Origin: Plasmodiophora brassicae
Taxonomy: Eukaryota; Endomyxa: Phytomyxea; Phytomyxea; Plasmodiophorida
DNA length: 64,000 bases
Direction of reading: 5' to 3'
Assembly (NCBI GenBank): GCA_036867785.1
Contig: CP145427.1
Span: 434,001 to 498,000 of the forward strand
Each line of letters opens with the position of its first letter. Positions within the stretch are counted from its first letter, which is position 1. Position numbers and translations under genes: made by a program. The notes beneath the pieces are model-generated. The model was not told the DNA's origin. It worked only from the letters and a program-made list of their open reading frames with translations, and searched no databases. Below are positions 1-10,199 of the stretch, one piece after another.

Positions 1-383
1 CGACAGACGCCCGGGTCCCTCTGCCCGGACAGGCACCGAAGCAGTTCGTGGGCGTGGCAGCGCTCCAGGACGGGGTCGCCGGCGAACGCGATGACCCGCC
101 GGCAGGCGCCCGAGTCGCCCGCGTCGGCCAGCAGGCGCAGCTGGTGCCGGACGAGGTCGACGTGCCGCCCGGCCTTCAGGTCGCGGTTATGCACCGACCA
201 TCGCAGCAGGTGCTCGGGGCCGCGCCCGAACAGCACGTCGCCCAGCAGGCGCAGCGTCGACAGCGTCGGCGCCGGCGCGAACTCGCGCACCCGGCACGCC
301 TGCTCGAACAGGACGTGGTCCGGCATCGTCGGCGCGGCCCGGCGCACGCCGGCCACCCACTGGCGCTGCACGAACACCTCCAT
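1..383 (-). CDS. Unidentified helical protein, N-terminal part; runs off the left edge
   Basis: An open frame reads leftward from an ATG at 383-381 to the window edge without a stop, giving at least 127 residues. It starts MEVFVQRQWVAGV. Codons are strongly GC-ending, as in the clear genes here, which supports real coding. The product is soluble and Leu/Arg/Ala-rich with helical stretches (for example LSTLRLLGDVLFG). No signal peptide or membrane segment is visible and I do not recognise a family; a helical-repeat protein is possible. About 50 bp upstream (431-441) lies an E2F-like element of the kind also found before RNASEH2A, Cdt2 and Cdc20, so a cell-cycle role is conceivable but inferred. 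The gene is divergent from the membrane-protein gene at 689. Confidence 0.6.
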   Translation of the reverse strand, partial: MEVFVQRQWVAGVRRAAPTMPDHVLFEQACRVREFAPAPTLSTLRLLGDVLFGRGPEHLLRWSVHNRDLKAGRHVDLVRHQLRLLADAGDSGACRRVIAFAGDPVLERCHAHELLRCLSGQRDPGVC

Positions 384-430
384 CGGACCCCGCCCGCCCG
401 CCCCAGTCAGCGCTGCAAATACGGCGTCGT

Positions 431-441
431 CCCGCCAAAAA
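431..441 (-). promoter_or_regulatory. E2F-like element upstream of the left-edge gene
   Basis: Read on the minus strand this is TTTTTGGCGGG, a match to the E2F/DP consensus TTTSSCGS. It sits about 48 bp before the start codon at 383. Near-identical elements lie in front of RNASEH2A, Cdt2 and Cdc20 in this window. Confidence 0.4.
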
Positions 442-495
442 CAAAAATGACGCGGTCGGGCCCGGCACTGCACATTCGTCGGCACTTGGCCGGCG

Positions 496-596
496 CACGC
501 TCCCGGTGTGCAGTTCTGCGCCGGGCCGACTGGGGACCTGTTACGCGGTTTCTTCCGCACAGTCTGCCCGGCGCAGAACTGCACACCGGGAGCGTG
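496..596. repeat. Perfect 31-bp inverted repeat in a divergent promoter
   Basis: Bases 496-526 and 566-596 are exact reverse complements, separated by a 39-bp spacer. The repeat lies between the divergent starts at 383 and 689. It could form a hairpin or cruciform, be a bipartite regulator site, or be a small foldback insertion. No target duplication is evident. Confidence 0.85.
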
Positions 597-688
597 TTAC
601 ATTAGCCGGGCGCGGGGGATCGCCAGTGGGTACACACCCACCCACCCACCCAGCATCCCCGGTTCGACCCGCGAACGAACGTGTGCCG

Positions 689-2258
689 ATGAAGGGGGTG
701 GCGTGCTGCGCCGTGGCGGCATGGGCGATGGCGGCGGGTTACCAGGTGGCGCACGGCTGCTTCGTTGCTGGTGGCGGCGGCGACGGGGACGTGATGTGCG
801 CCACGCTGCGCAACGTCGCGTGCGGGCGATGGCGGGCCGGCAATACGAGCGTGGCCGTTGGGCGCGTTCCGACTGCGAACGAGGTGCTCCTGATCCCGAA
901 TCTGGGCGGAGCGTCGCTGTCGTCGCATGTGGCGACGTGCAGCGAGCTCGGTAGGGCGATGGCCGTTGGCGGACGTCGACCGCAGCCTCAGACCGCAACG
1001 CACTGGACAGGGTGCCTGGGCATCATTGTGGCCGACACTGGCGTCGACCTTGACGTTCCGGGGCGGCTGCTGGACCAGTACTGGGAGATCGTCCCGCCGC
1101 CGCACGCTGTCGTCGCCAGTGTCCCCGTCGTCGAGGTCACTCGCCGCGTCTGGCTGCAGCTGGCGACGAAGGACGGCGGCGTCGTGACGTGGACGGGGAC
1201 CCGGTCCACAGCCTGGCACGACGTGGCGGCGTCGCGGCCGATGACGCTGTTCGGCATGCTGGCCGTGTGCTGGAGCGCGTTCAACGTCGCGCTCTGCGGC
1301 GTGAAGCTGAACGGCGTCCTGCGCGGCGCCAAGAAGCGCGGGTCAGCGCCGCTCTCCGCCCAGGTCGTCCTGGCCTGCGTCACGCTGTCGAGCGTCCTGC
1401 AGGGCGTCCACAGCGCCAACACGTACGCGGCGAATGGCACGGTCCGTTCGTCGTGCAGGTCGCTCGTCAGCCGGCGATCGATGAACGTTCGCTGTTGTGG
1501 CAGTGGGTGCCCGCCGAGGCGTCCGGCGTGCTGCTGTTCGCCCCGCTGTCGCTGCTGGACCTGGCGCTGGTCGTCATGGCGGTCAGCTGGCGCCGCGCCA
1601 TGACCTGGGGCTCGTGGCTGCCGGCGCCCGCCGAGGCGTCCCTGCAGGGCCTGATGCTGTTCGCCGCGGTGGCCTACGCGATCGCCGACGGGACCGCCGC
1701 CGTCGCCTGCGCCGTCACGTACGCGTCGTGCGCGACGCCGTCCCGCGCCCGGATCGGCGTCATGCAGGGCGCCCAGGCGGTGACAACGGCGGCCGTCGTC
1801 GCGAACGCCTGCGAGATGCTGTGGCGCCTTCAGCACCGGGGCGGCGCCGTGTAAGACCCGACCGCTGCGTTGTACGCGCGCCTCCCCCCTCTGACGACCG
1901 TTGTGCACGCCCCAGGCCCATGGCCGAGCGGGAACGGGCGCAGGCGCGCCTGCGCAACCGGGTCGTCCTGGGCATCGCCTGCCAGGTGCTCCTGCTCGGC
2001 GCCCTGACCCTGCTGGGGGCGACGCGGCGCGCGCCCACGTTCCAGATCGCCGCGGGCGCCGTCACGCTCGGAACGCTCGTCACGTGCACGACGCTGGCCC
2101 TGCACTTCCGCCGCGGCGGCGCCATCGTCGGGCACTGGCGCGCCAGCGTCGTCGTCACCGACATCGTCCAGCGCCTGCGCCGCCTGTCGGTCGTCGTCAG
2201 CCCGGGCGAGACGCGCCTGCACGACCCCGCCGACGCCGACCCGCCCCCGGTCCAGTAA
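689..2258 (+). CDS. Multi-pass membrane protein with signal peptide, unknown family
   Basis: It starts at 689 with a secretion-type leader (MKGVACCAVAAWAMAAG). A Cys-containing lumenal part follows, then about five or six hydrophobic spans (for example MTLFGMLAVCWSAFNVALC, VVLACVTLSSVLQGV, VLLFAPLSLLDLALVVM, VVLGIACQVLLLGALTLLG). A clean intron at 1851-1915 (GTAAGA...CCCCAG, 65 nt) joins frame 1 to the last exon in frame 0, so the apparent stop at 1852 is intronic. Between about 1400 and 1460 the frame shifts from 2 to 1 without a convincing donor/acceptor pair; this is a weak-site intron, a sequencing indel or a real frameshift. I recognise no family. The topology suggests a plasma- or endomembrane protein. 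Confidence 0.6.
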
Positions 2259-2443
2259 CTAACACGAACACACAGCGGCCGCACGCCACCTGTACTGGGT
2301 GTGCTAACGTAGTACGCGTCTGGGCGTTCAGGCGGGGCGGGTGGCGTCCGGAAATGGCCGCCCGGCGCCCGCCGCGGTGCACAGCGGATATCGCGAACGC
2401 GCCGGTGCCCAATCGACAAGACCGGAGGGGGGCAGCGCGGGCG

Positions 2444-3079
2444 ATGCTGGGTGGGTCGACGGCCGCGCCCGTGATCAGGAACCCGACGAAGGAGGGCTGG
2501 CTGGAGAAGCAGAGTCGGTGTGCTGTGCTGGTCGATCCCGGTTGGACGCGCGCTGACGCGTCGTCGTCGCACGCACGCACACACACACAGGTCGGATCCT
2601 GCGCGTCTGGAAGAAACGGTGGGTCGTCCTGGAGAACTCCAAGTTGTACACGTTCCGGAACGAGAAGGAGTATGCGAACCCGACCGAGGTCATCGACCTG
2701 AGCGTGTTCTCGTCCGTCAAGGTGGGGGCGTCGGCCGGCCGCGCGCCGCTGGGTGATGACCGCTAACGCATTGTCAGAGCTCGGAGGACGTCACGCGGCG
2801 GCCGCACTCGTTCGACGTCTACTCCAATGAGTACGGGTTCTCGTTGTGCGCCCCGTCGGCGAACGACAAAGAAGGTACGACGTTGGCACGTGCGCGCCTG
2901 TCGTCGTCATGGGATGGGGGGACCTGACCAGTGTTACCCACAGCCTGGATCCGCGCCATCGGTACACGACCCGGTCGGTGCGTTGCGCGTCGTCTAACGG
3001 GTTCGGGCGCACAGGTCGCGATATTGTCATGGCGCGCACGAACCAGTGGCAGGATGACGTCGACGCGTATGGCGAATAG
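2444..3079 (+). CDS. Small PH-domain protein
   Basis: Four exons give a protein of about 125 aa that is essentially one pleckstrin-homology domain. The core starts at EGWLEKQ, continues with LRVWKKRWVVLENSKLY (strands 1-3) and HSFDVYSNEYGFSL, and ends in a helix with the conserved Trp (TNQWQDDVDAY). Introns: about 2514-2590 (alternative donor 2520; acceptor after a CA tract), 2722-2777 and 2875-3014; all restore the frame. PH domains bind phosphoinositides or proteins, so a peripheral membrane adaptor is likely. The basic VWKKRW stretch is where lipid headgroups usually bind. The gene is convergent with the GLG1-like gene. Confidence 0.8.
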
Positions 3080-3262
3080 CAGTCATGGACACGGGCAACG
3101 CGTAGGCAGGATCTTCACCATCATCCGACGACGGCGACGACGATAAAGTATATATACCACGACGGTACGGACGAGCAACAACGTTGACGCTCTAGCAAGG
3201 CGTCGCAAAGACGGCGTAGACAAACAACAACAGCGTTTAACGAATTATCGCTCAGCGTCCGC

Positions 3263-4638
3263 CTAGATACGCTGGTAATGGGCCGGGTCGGAGACGGCCA
3301 GCTGGGCCTCGCGGCGTCGTTTGCGCGCGCCCAGGAACGACGACACTGCCCAGATTGCGAGGCCGCTGACAACGCCGCCCATGATGGCCCCGCCGACGAA
3401 CAGCGTCGTCCGCGACGCTTTCCCAATCTCGTCCTCGATCTCCCGGCCAACGTCGCCGTTGGCGCTGCGAACGCCCAGGCGGCGCACGCCATGCCGCCGG
3501 TCATCATCAGCATGTTCGAACACGTCGTCCGGTTGGTCCATGCACTGGGGCGACAGTTCCTTGCGGTGCTTCCACAGGCAGGCCACGAACGCGCGCTTCG
3601 TCGTCGCGTCCTGCAACCCAACGTCACGTCAGCGAGCGGACGTGACGTTTGTCGACGACACGCGTTGGGACCGGGCAGAATTTCAGGACGTCGTCCGCAC
3701 AGTGGAACGCAGGGCACTTGTCGACGACCGCCTTGCACTTGTCGGACAGCTTCGCCTCGTGGTGCACCAGGCACGACATGGTCTGCGCGACGCCCTTGCT
3801 GTCCTGGCAGAAGCGCTTGGCGTCCGCCTTGCAGGCCGAGTGGCAGCCGGCGCCGTGTTCGTCGCCAGCTTGGCCCTGGGCCACGAGTCAGCGCGTCGGC
3901 GACCGGTAACGTGGCAACGGGCAGACCAGGGTGCACGACGAGGACGACAGTTCCGCCCTGTGCTCGTAGATGCACTTCATGAAGTCGTGCTCGTTGTCGA
4001 CGTGCGGGCAGAACTTGGACGCGTCCTGCGCACAGGGGAACGCCGGGCACTTCCGAACGGCGGCGCCGCATGCGTCGCTCACCTGGTCGCGCTTCTCGAA
4101 CAGGCACGACATGATGGCCGGCAGGCCCGTTTCGGCGCCGCACAAGTCCAGGCGGTCCCGGTGGCACACGTGGCGCGCGTCGTCGAAGTTCGTCCGCTGG
4201 TACCGGGAGCCGGTGCACTCACCCGACAGCGTGCTGGCCTTTGTGCACCACGTACGTGTGATCAGTGGGGCGCGCGCCTTGCCAATCGTCGACCTAGGGT
4301 CGTCCCCGTCCTACCTTGCGGTTGAGCCACATGCACGACAGGACCTGGTCGTGCTTCTTGACGTCCGGGCAGAGGCGCATGGCGTCGCGGCTGCACCGGT
4401 AGGCGGGGCACGCCTTGACCGAGGCGCGGCAGGCGGGTTCCAGCTCGTCCTCGTGGTCATGGATGCAGTCGAGCACGGGGACCAGGCGGTGGACGTGCCC
4501 GCACAACCGGTCCCGGTCGTGCCGGCATGCCGCGTGCATCTTCATAAAATCGCCGCTCCCCCCGTCATCGGCGAGCGCGTCCGCGACAACGCCGAGCACC
4601 ACCAGCAGCAGCAGCAGCACGAGGACAGCCGTTCGCAT
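3263..4638 (-). CDS. GLG1-like (MG-160/ESL-1) Cys-rich repeat membrane protein
   Basis: It starts at 4638 with a strong signal peptide (MRTAVLVLLLLLVVLGVVAD). Several GLG1-type Cys-rich repeats follow, recognised by spaced Cys and motifs such as CRHDRDRLC, KACPAYRCSRDAMRLCPD, RKCPAFPCAQDASKFCP and DKCPAFHCADDVLKFCP. One transmembrane helix (GGAIMGGVVSGLAIWAVSSF) and a short basic cytosolic tail end the protein. Introns lie at 4314-4197, near 3925-3885 and near 3690-3616; the first has clear GT/AG ends, the other two donors are less certain. GLG1 proteins are type I Golgi residents in secretory traffic. This one is shorter than animal GLG1 and has fewer repeats. It is divergent from NKAP across a 196-bp promoter. 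Confidence 0.8.
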
Positions 4639-4834
4639 ATTGGCCCAGGCGCAGGTTACTCGAAATGAAGCGCGCACGACCTACGCACCTGTTCCAACGA
4701 GCGTCCGAGCCATACGCGGCCCGGGTTCACCCGATTTCCGAGCCGCGGCCAGGGACCCCCCCTTTGTGTGTGCATTAATAGGACGTCGCATTGCGCGGGT
4801 CGGGTCGGGCCAAGTCCGTGGCCGCACTAAAAAT

Positions 4835-5145
4835 ATGTCGCGGCGTCGTTCGCGATCGCGATCGCCGCACGCCATCCGCTGGGTGCCGGACGATGGCCGG
4901 GACGACGGGCGGGAGCGCCCGTCGGCGCCCGCACCCGCGTCGTTCCTCGAGAGGTGTGTGTGTGCGCATCGCGCGCGCTTGCTGCCGCTGTTCCCGTGCG
5001 CTGACCGCCCCATGTCGCAGTCGGGCGCGGGAGCGCGCCGCTGTCAAGCTGCACCCGCTCGATATCTGGGAGCGATCGCCGTCGCCGCCGCCGCCCCCGA
5101 CCCCACGCCGATCGCCGAAACGCCACCGCCGCCGTTCCGCATCCC

Positions 5146-5176
<31 letters not shown>

Positions 5177-5711
5177 GCGGTCGGATCGCAGTCGTGATGC
5201 GCGGCGGGCGCGGAAAGCGGCGCGTCGCGAAGCGAAACGCCTCAAGAAGGAGGCCAGGCGCCTGAGGAGGAAGGCGAAGAAGGAGGAGGCGGGGACGACG
5301 AGGGCGCCGCCGGACGCTGGCAACGCCGACGAGTTCGGGCCGGCGCCGGCGCCGAAATTGTCGGGCACCATGTCGGAGCGCGAGTACGGCGGCGCGTTGC
5401 TGCCCGGCGAAGGGTCGGCGATCGCCAGCTACGTGCAGGCCGGGCAGCGCATACCGCGGCGCGGTGAGGTCGGCCTGACGTCGACCGAGATCGAGCGGTA
5501 CGAGACGCTCGGCTACGTCATGAGCGGGTCGCGGCACCATCGCATGAACGAGGTGCGCATGCGCAAGGAGGCCCAGGTGTACAGCGCCGAGGCGAAGCGC
5601 GCCATGGCCCTGGTCAACGCCGAGGAGAGCAAGCGCAAGGAGGCGAAGCTGATCGCCGACCTGCGCCAGTACCTGGACGACCAGCGGAAACCGACCGCGG
5701 GCGGCAACTAA
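4835..5711 (+). CDS. NKAP: NKAP family protein (SynMuv product/NKAP C-terminal domain)
   Basis: Two exons (4835-4953, 5021-5711; intron 67 nt) encode 269 aa. The N-terminus is Arg/Ser-rich (MSRRRSRSRSPHA). The middle has a poly-Ser run and a basic Lys/Arg/Glu helix. The C-terminus matches the NKAP domain: GGALLPGEGSAIASYVQ, RIPRRGEVGLTS, IERYETLGYVMSGSRHHRM, RMRKEAQVYSAEAKRA. NKAP is a nuclear protein linked to splicing and transcriptional repression, and the RS-like region fits a splicing role. Start choice: first ATG in frame, directly after an AT-rich stretch. The RhoGAP gene follows on the same strand only 65 bp downstream. Confidence 0.95.
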
Positions 5712-5776
5712 ACGGGCCCCTGCGATATAACCACCACGAGATATTTACTGCTGCCGGTTGGGGCAGGCGATCTCCC

Positions 5777-8407
5777 ATGCACACGATGCCAGCGCCGGCG
5801 GCGGGCGTCGGCGCTCTTCACCCATCGGTAAACGCGGGAGGCGCGCCCCACTGTGTTCGTTCGCGGCTGGGTGGCTGAACGCGCGCCGACAGGCGGGCAC
5901 GTTCGCCGGCGCGTCACGCCTGCTGCGGCACCTGGCGGGCACCGACGCCGCCAGCAGGACGGAGGGCATCTTCCAGAGCAGTGCCCCGCGGGACCTCGTC
6001 GCCAAGGTCGTTGATGGCGTGCAGGCGGGTCGCGGTACGTTCGCGAACGGGTTCCGACCCCCGTCGCGTGTCCGCTGAGACGGTGTGGGCACGCAGGCGT
6101 CGACCTTGGCAGGTTCGACGTGCACGTCGTCGCCGGCGCGCTGAAGCGCGTCCTGCAGGAGCTTCCCGCCGCCGTCATCTCGTGCCCGTCGACCCTGATA
6201 CAGATCCAGCGTATGGGGGCGGAGGACGGCGCGTATCGTCGCGCGATGGCTGACGGTGGTGCTCCCCCTTCCTCTGACAGGGACGTCGCCGAGCGCGGAC
6301 GCGTTCCGGGCGGCGCTGCTGGCGATGCCGACCGAGAATTACGAGTTCCTGTCGGAGCTGATGGCCCTGCTGGAGGCGGTCGTCGCGCACGGCCGCCTGT
6401 CGAAGATGACGCCCTCGTCGCTGGCGTACGTGTTCGGCCCGACGTTGATCCGGCCGCGGCCGGACTCAACGTCGACGCTGCTCGACGACCTGAAGGTCGT
6501 CAACCAGATCGTCCTGTTCCTGATCACGCATCGTGCCGCGATCTTTGACGGGCGCGGCCGGCCGGACGACCGCCGCCCGTCGCTGATCGAACAGGGCCGG
6601 CAGGTCGTCCTGGGCGACGCCACGCCGAAACGATGGTCCCGGTCGAGCCAGACGCGCGAGAAGCACTTCAAGAAGGTGACGACCCGCGCAGTGCCGCCGC
6701 CAGCTGCCGACGTCGCCCCGCGACGACGACGACCACCGCCACCGATCGACGACGACGACGACGACGACGACTGCCCGCCTGATTTCTCGCCGCCGAGCAC
6801 GCCGTCTGCTCCCGCTGACGTCGTCATCACGCGAGTCAGAACAGGTACGGCCTGCCGTGTCCGTCGCCAGGTCGCGATCGTCGTGCTGATGACGCCCTGC
6901 AGTCGGGCATCGTTCGCCGTCCCCGACGGCCACGGTCGTGACCGGTCGTCTTCAGACGCACGTCAGCGTGTCGGACGCGCCGCCAGCCGAACCGCCGCCG
7001 GAGCCGCCCCGGCCATCGTCGTCGTCGTGGTGGGACGACGCCGACCGCCTGCGCCAGCAGGCCGCCGCCCACAGCAGCACGACGCCGCTGAGCACGGACG
7101 ACATTGACGAGGTCGCTGCCGACGACGACCGCCGCACGCCGCCGGCCCCGATCTCGTCGACGTCGTCGTCCGTCGAGTCGGACGCCGGCGACGCGCGCCC
7201 CACGATGCGACCGTCGTCCGCGTCGAACCAGCGCCCGCGGCTGTCGTTGCCGGCGACGGCGCCCGACCAGCGGTCGCCTTCGTCCGTGCTGTCGATCTCG
7301 TCGGTCAGCTCGGCGTCGTCGCCGCGCGTGGACGCGGCCGGCGCCGGCGTCGTCGTCGTCGGGCAACCGGTCCGGAAGCGCAGGAGCCCGACCGGGAAGT
7401 GGGTCGCCCGGCAGCGGGACGCGATCCAGGAGGCTCTTCGCCAGCAGCAGCAGCGCGTCGTCGCCGCCCGGCCGCTGTCGATCCGGCCGCCGCCGCTCGT
7501 CCAGCGCCTACAGCTGTTCGACCCGATGGGCGCCAGGAAGGTGGCGGCGCGCACCGGCCAACCGCCTCCCGTCGCCGCCCGACCCCTGCCGTCGTCGTCG
7601 TCCTCGTCAGACGACGATCGGCGGCCGCCGGCGACGAGGCGATCGCAGTTCTCCCCGCCCGTCGCGTCGTCGTCGTCGCAGCCGGTCGTGCAACGCGGGC
7701 AATGGCACGTGGCCGCCGCCAGGGAGACGGCCGAGAGCGACCCCGTCCGTCACGACTACCTGGCGAGCATCGTCGCGCGCCTCGAAGGCGGGCCCGCCTC
7801 GCAGACGAGTTCCATGCGGCCGGACCACGACAACGCGACGCTGGACGCGTCGTCGGATTCGTCATGGGACGACGCCGCCGACGTCGTCGTTGTTGCCCAG
7901 CGCCCGTCGTCGTCGTCGTCCGCCGCAGCGACGCCGACGATCGCCAGTCGCCCGTCCCCGACCGTGAGCAGGTTGTCGCCGACGCGCATCGTCCAGGTCG
8001 GGAACCAGCTGGGCATGCTGCGCGTGCCGTCGCCCGCCGTGGACAACGCGTCCAGGGGCAAGGCGCTGCGAACGCAGCACTCCAACTCGCAGCCGACGGT
8101 GGCGCTGTCGTCCGGCTTCTACCGCATCCAGCGCGTGCGACGAAAGAAGATCGCCGGGCACGACAGCAACATGCCCGACGTCGACCTGTCGTCGTTGTCG
8201 GACGACAGCAACGATGACGATGACGATGCAAGTGTCGACCGTCGCGTCGTCCACGATTTCACGGTGAAGATCGGCGACGGCGCCCGGAAGCGGCATCACG
8301 CGTCGGCGCCCGTCGTGCCGGTGGCGTCAGCGCCCAAGCAGATGGGGCTGAGGCCGTTCGCGACCGACCTGGGACCAGAGGCGCCCACCTCGGCCGCCAA
8401 CCGATAA
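5777..8407 (+). CDS. RhoGAP-domain protein with long Ser/Asp-rich tail; arginine finger missing
   Basis: Five exons (5777-5827, 5893-6034, 6097-6210, 6281-6844, 6903-8407) join in frame to 791 aa. The RhoGAP fold covers roughly residues 15-185: TEGIFQSSAPRD, VDLGRFDVHVVAGALKRVL, QELP, LLAMPTENYEFLSELM, KMTPSSLAYVFGPTLIRP. In active RhoGAPs the first motif is GIFR, followed by LKxxLRELP and NLAxVFGP. Here the arginine finger is Gln45, the second Arg is Gln85 and the Asn is Ser149, while Lys81 remains. Catalysis is therefore doubtful and a Rho-binding scaffold is more likely. The tail is low-complexity with Asp and Ser runs and a Gln stretch. The gene is convergent with RNASEH2A. Confidence 0.9.
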
Positions 8408-8474
8408 AATACCGACCCGGGGCGGGGGCACACGATGACGTGTCTGGTGCGATGGAAGGGGGAGGGGGCGCGCG

Positions 8475-9543
8475 TCAATGCGACGCCTCCAGCAGTTTCA
8501 TTCGGCGACGCGTGAAGTAGTGATGCCTCGTCGGTGCGGCGGGCGGGGCGGCCGCGCTCCCGAAGAACGACGTGATCGTCCGCTTCCTGTTCTCCTTCTG
8601 CCCATTGCCGTCGTCGTCGTCGTCGTCGTCGGGCCTGACGCCATGAGAGATCAGCCAGCGGCGAACGCGCCCGTCGTGAAACATACCACGCGACCGAGAC
8701 GCATCGCTGCTCGAGGATCGTCTTGGTCGTCTGCCAGCTGAACCGGACCAGGTCGGGGAACCCGAACACCTGTACAGCGGGGCGCGCACACGTTAGTCGT
8801 GCAGGTGGGCGCGGGGTGCCGCCATCACCCGTCCCCACCCGATCGCAGTGGTCCACGAGCCATTGCTTCGTGGCCGGGTCCGACGGGTACCCGCTGCCGA
8901 ACGCGCGACTGAACGGCAACGCGTCGCCGGCACCCTCCTCCTTGAACGACCACTCGCTGAGCAGGCGGTCGCGCGCCGTCTACAGAACACGTTCAGCAGC
9001 GGCAGTGCACATCGTCGTACGTCGTCGTCGCCGCCCGACCTTGGCGCAGATCGAGGCCGCCGACACGATCGGGAACAGGCTGTCGGCCTTCTTCCGCACG
9101 ACGCACTTGGCCTGGGGGAACAGCGCCGACAGCTTCCGCTCGTACTTGTCGGGGTCGCCGACCGTGTCGACGTAGATCTCGGCGACGGCGACGCCGGACG
9201 CCATGATGCGGCGCACGAGGCCGACGGCGCTGTCGTGCGAGATCAGGTTCAGGTTGTACTTGCGCCGGCGCAGCATCATGGCCGAGATCGTCGCCGCCGG
9301 GATCGCGTCCAGCTCGTACCGCAGGAACGCGCAGGCGTCGATCGCCGCCAGCAGGCGCTCCCGGTCGTCGGCGGTCAGCGTCTTCGAGTCGGCGACGCCG
9401 AGGTCGGCCAGCTGCGCCTGCCGGTCCACCGGGCAGTACGCGGCCCCGTACACGAGCGGGCCCAGCACGGGACCGCGCCCGGCCTCATCGATGCCGACCG
9501 CGTATCCCGCGGGCGACCCAGACGACGACGACGACGACGCCAT
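8475..9543 (-). CDS. RNASEH2A: Ribonuclease H2 subunit A
   Basis: Four exons (9543-9040, 8979-8839, 8769-8687, 8634-8475) with introns of 60, 69 and 52 nt give 295 aa. Catalytic landmarks are present: GIDEAGRGPVLGPLVYG (D19/E20, GRG), DSKTL, YVDTVGDP, DSLFPIVSAASICAK and FGSGYPSDPATKQWL, then VFGFPDLVRFSWQT. The enzyme cleaves the RNA strand of RNA/DNA hybrids and single ribonucleotides in DNA, in the nucleus. After an Asp run the C-terminus has KRTITSFFG (260-268), which looks like a PCNA-interacting motif; in animals that motif sits on subunit B. A longer upstream open frame exists, but the ATG at 9543 gives the expected short N-terminus. Confidence 0.95.
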
Positions 9544-9545
9544 CT

Positions 9546-9554
9546 CCGCCAAAA
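9546..9554 (-). promoter_or_regulatory. E2F-like element at the RNASEH2A start
   Basis: Minus-strand TTTTGGCGG ends two bases before the RNASEH2A ATG. It matches the E2F core and resembles the elements before Cdt2, Cdc20 and the left-edge gene. Its proximity to the start codon means it lies in the 5' leader or at a start-proximal promoter. Confidence 0.4.
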
Positions 9555-9752
9555 TGGGCGCCGATTCGCCACCATCCGATCGGTCGGGGGCGTCAAGGGT
9601 GGCGCGCGTTATAACGGGTGCGCTCGTCACGTCGGTTAGACGCAACGGGAGGAACGAAACTAGGAGTCTTTGCTGTCTAAAGTAACGTTCCTGACGTTCA
9701 CGCGAGGTCACAGACGCGTACGCTGCTCGGCAGCGACGCCAGCAGGATCTCG

Positions 9753-10133
9753 TTAACAGCGGTTCCACGCGTAGAACCAGCCAGGAATCGAACGACGGCC
9801 ATGGACTGATCGGCCGTCGTGTGGCGGATCGGGATCGGCGACAGGTGTACCGCAGGCGCCGTCCACTGTAGAGTTCGGAATCAACATGATCAGGACTGCC
9901 AGCTCCCGAAACGTTTGGTAGACGCGAAAGTTGCCATTGCGACGGCGTTCATTGACCTGAACGTTGAATCTAGACCCAATAAACTTGGCGCGTATCATGC
10001 CCACTTCAAGTCTCTCCGGATAAATCAGGTAGACTTTGTCCTCGACGAGGTCGTCATGGTGCCGAAGGACGAGTACCGGAATGGAGTGTTTCGTCGCTGC
10101 TGATGCTGTCATCCGACGAAATGGGTGGAGCAA
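9753..10133 (-). pseudogene. ORF tail of an unknown repeat family, likely broken
   Basis: A 126-codon minus-strand frame has no recognisable domain (it includes YLIYPERLEVGMIRAKFIG). Its upstream end (about 10080-10220) is clearly related to 14870-15010, so it belongs to the repeated ORF family with copies at 10.2-10.9 kb and 14.9-15.7 kb. Region 9555-9750 holds nothing I can support. Confidence 0.3.
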
Positions 10134-10199
10134 CTTGTCCCGGTACGGAGGAAGAAGGCAACGGGTTGGGAACCAAATCCGAGAAGTCGACCATCGTCA

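Noticed and set aside
3121-4218. Long Arg/Pro-rich minus-strand frame and similar long frames opposite or out of phase with clear genes (for example 506-1603 upstream part, 11565-12224, 36001-36726, 52029-52961, 62773-63996)
   Set aside because: In this GC-rich DNA alternate frames stay open by chance; these have Arg/Pro/Ala-biased composition, no domains, and overlap well-supported exons.
5146-5175. GTC/TCG trinucleotide run as a microsatellite locus of interest
   Set aside because: It is the coding poly-Ser run of NKAP; similar Asp/Ser runs in the RhoGAP gene are likewise low-complexity coding.
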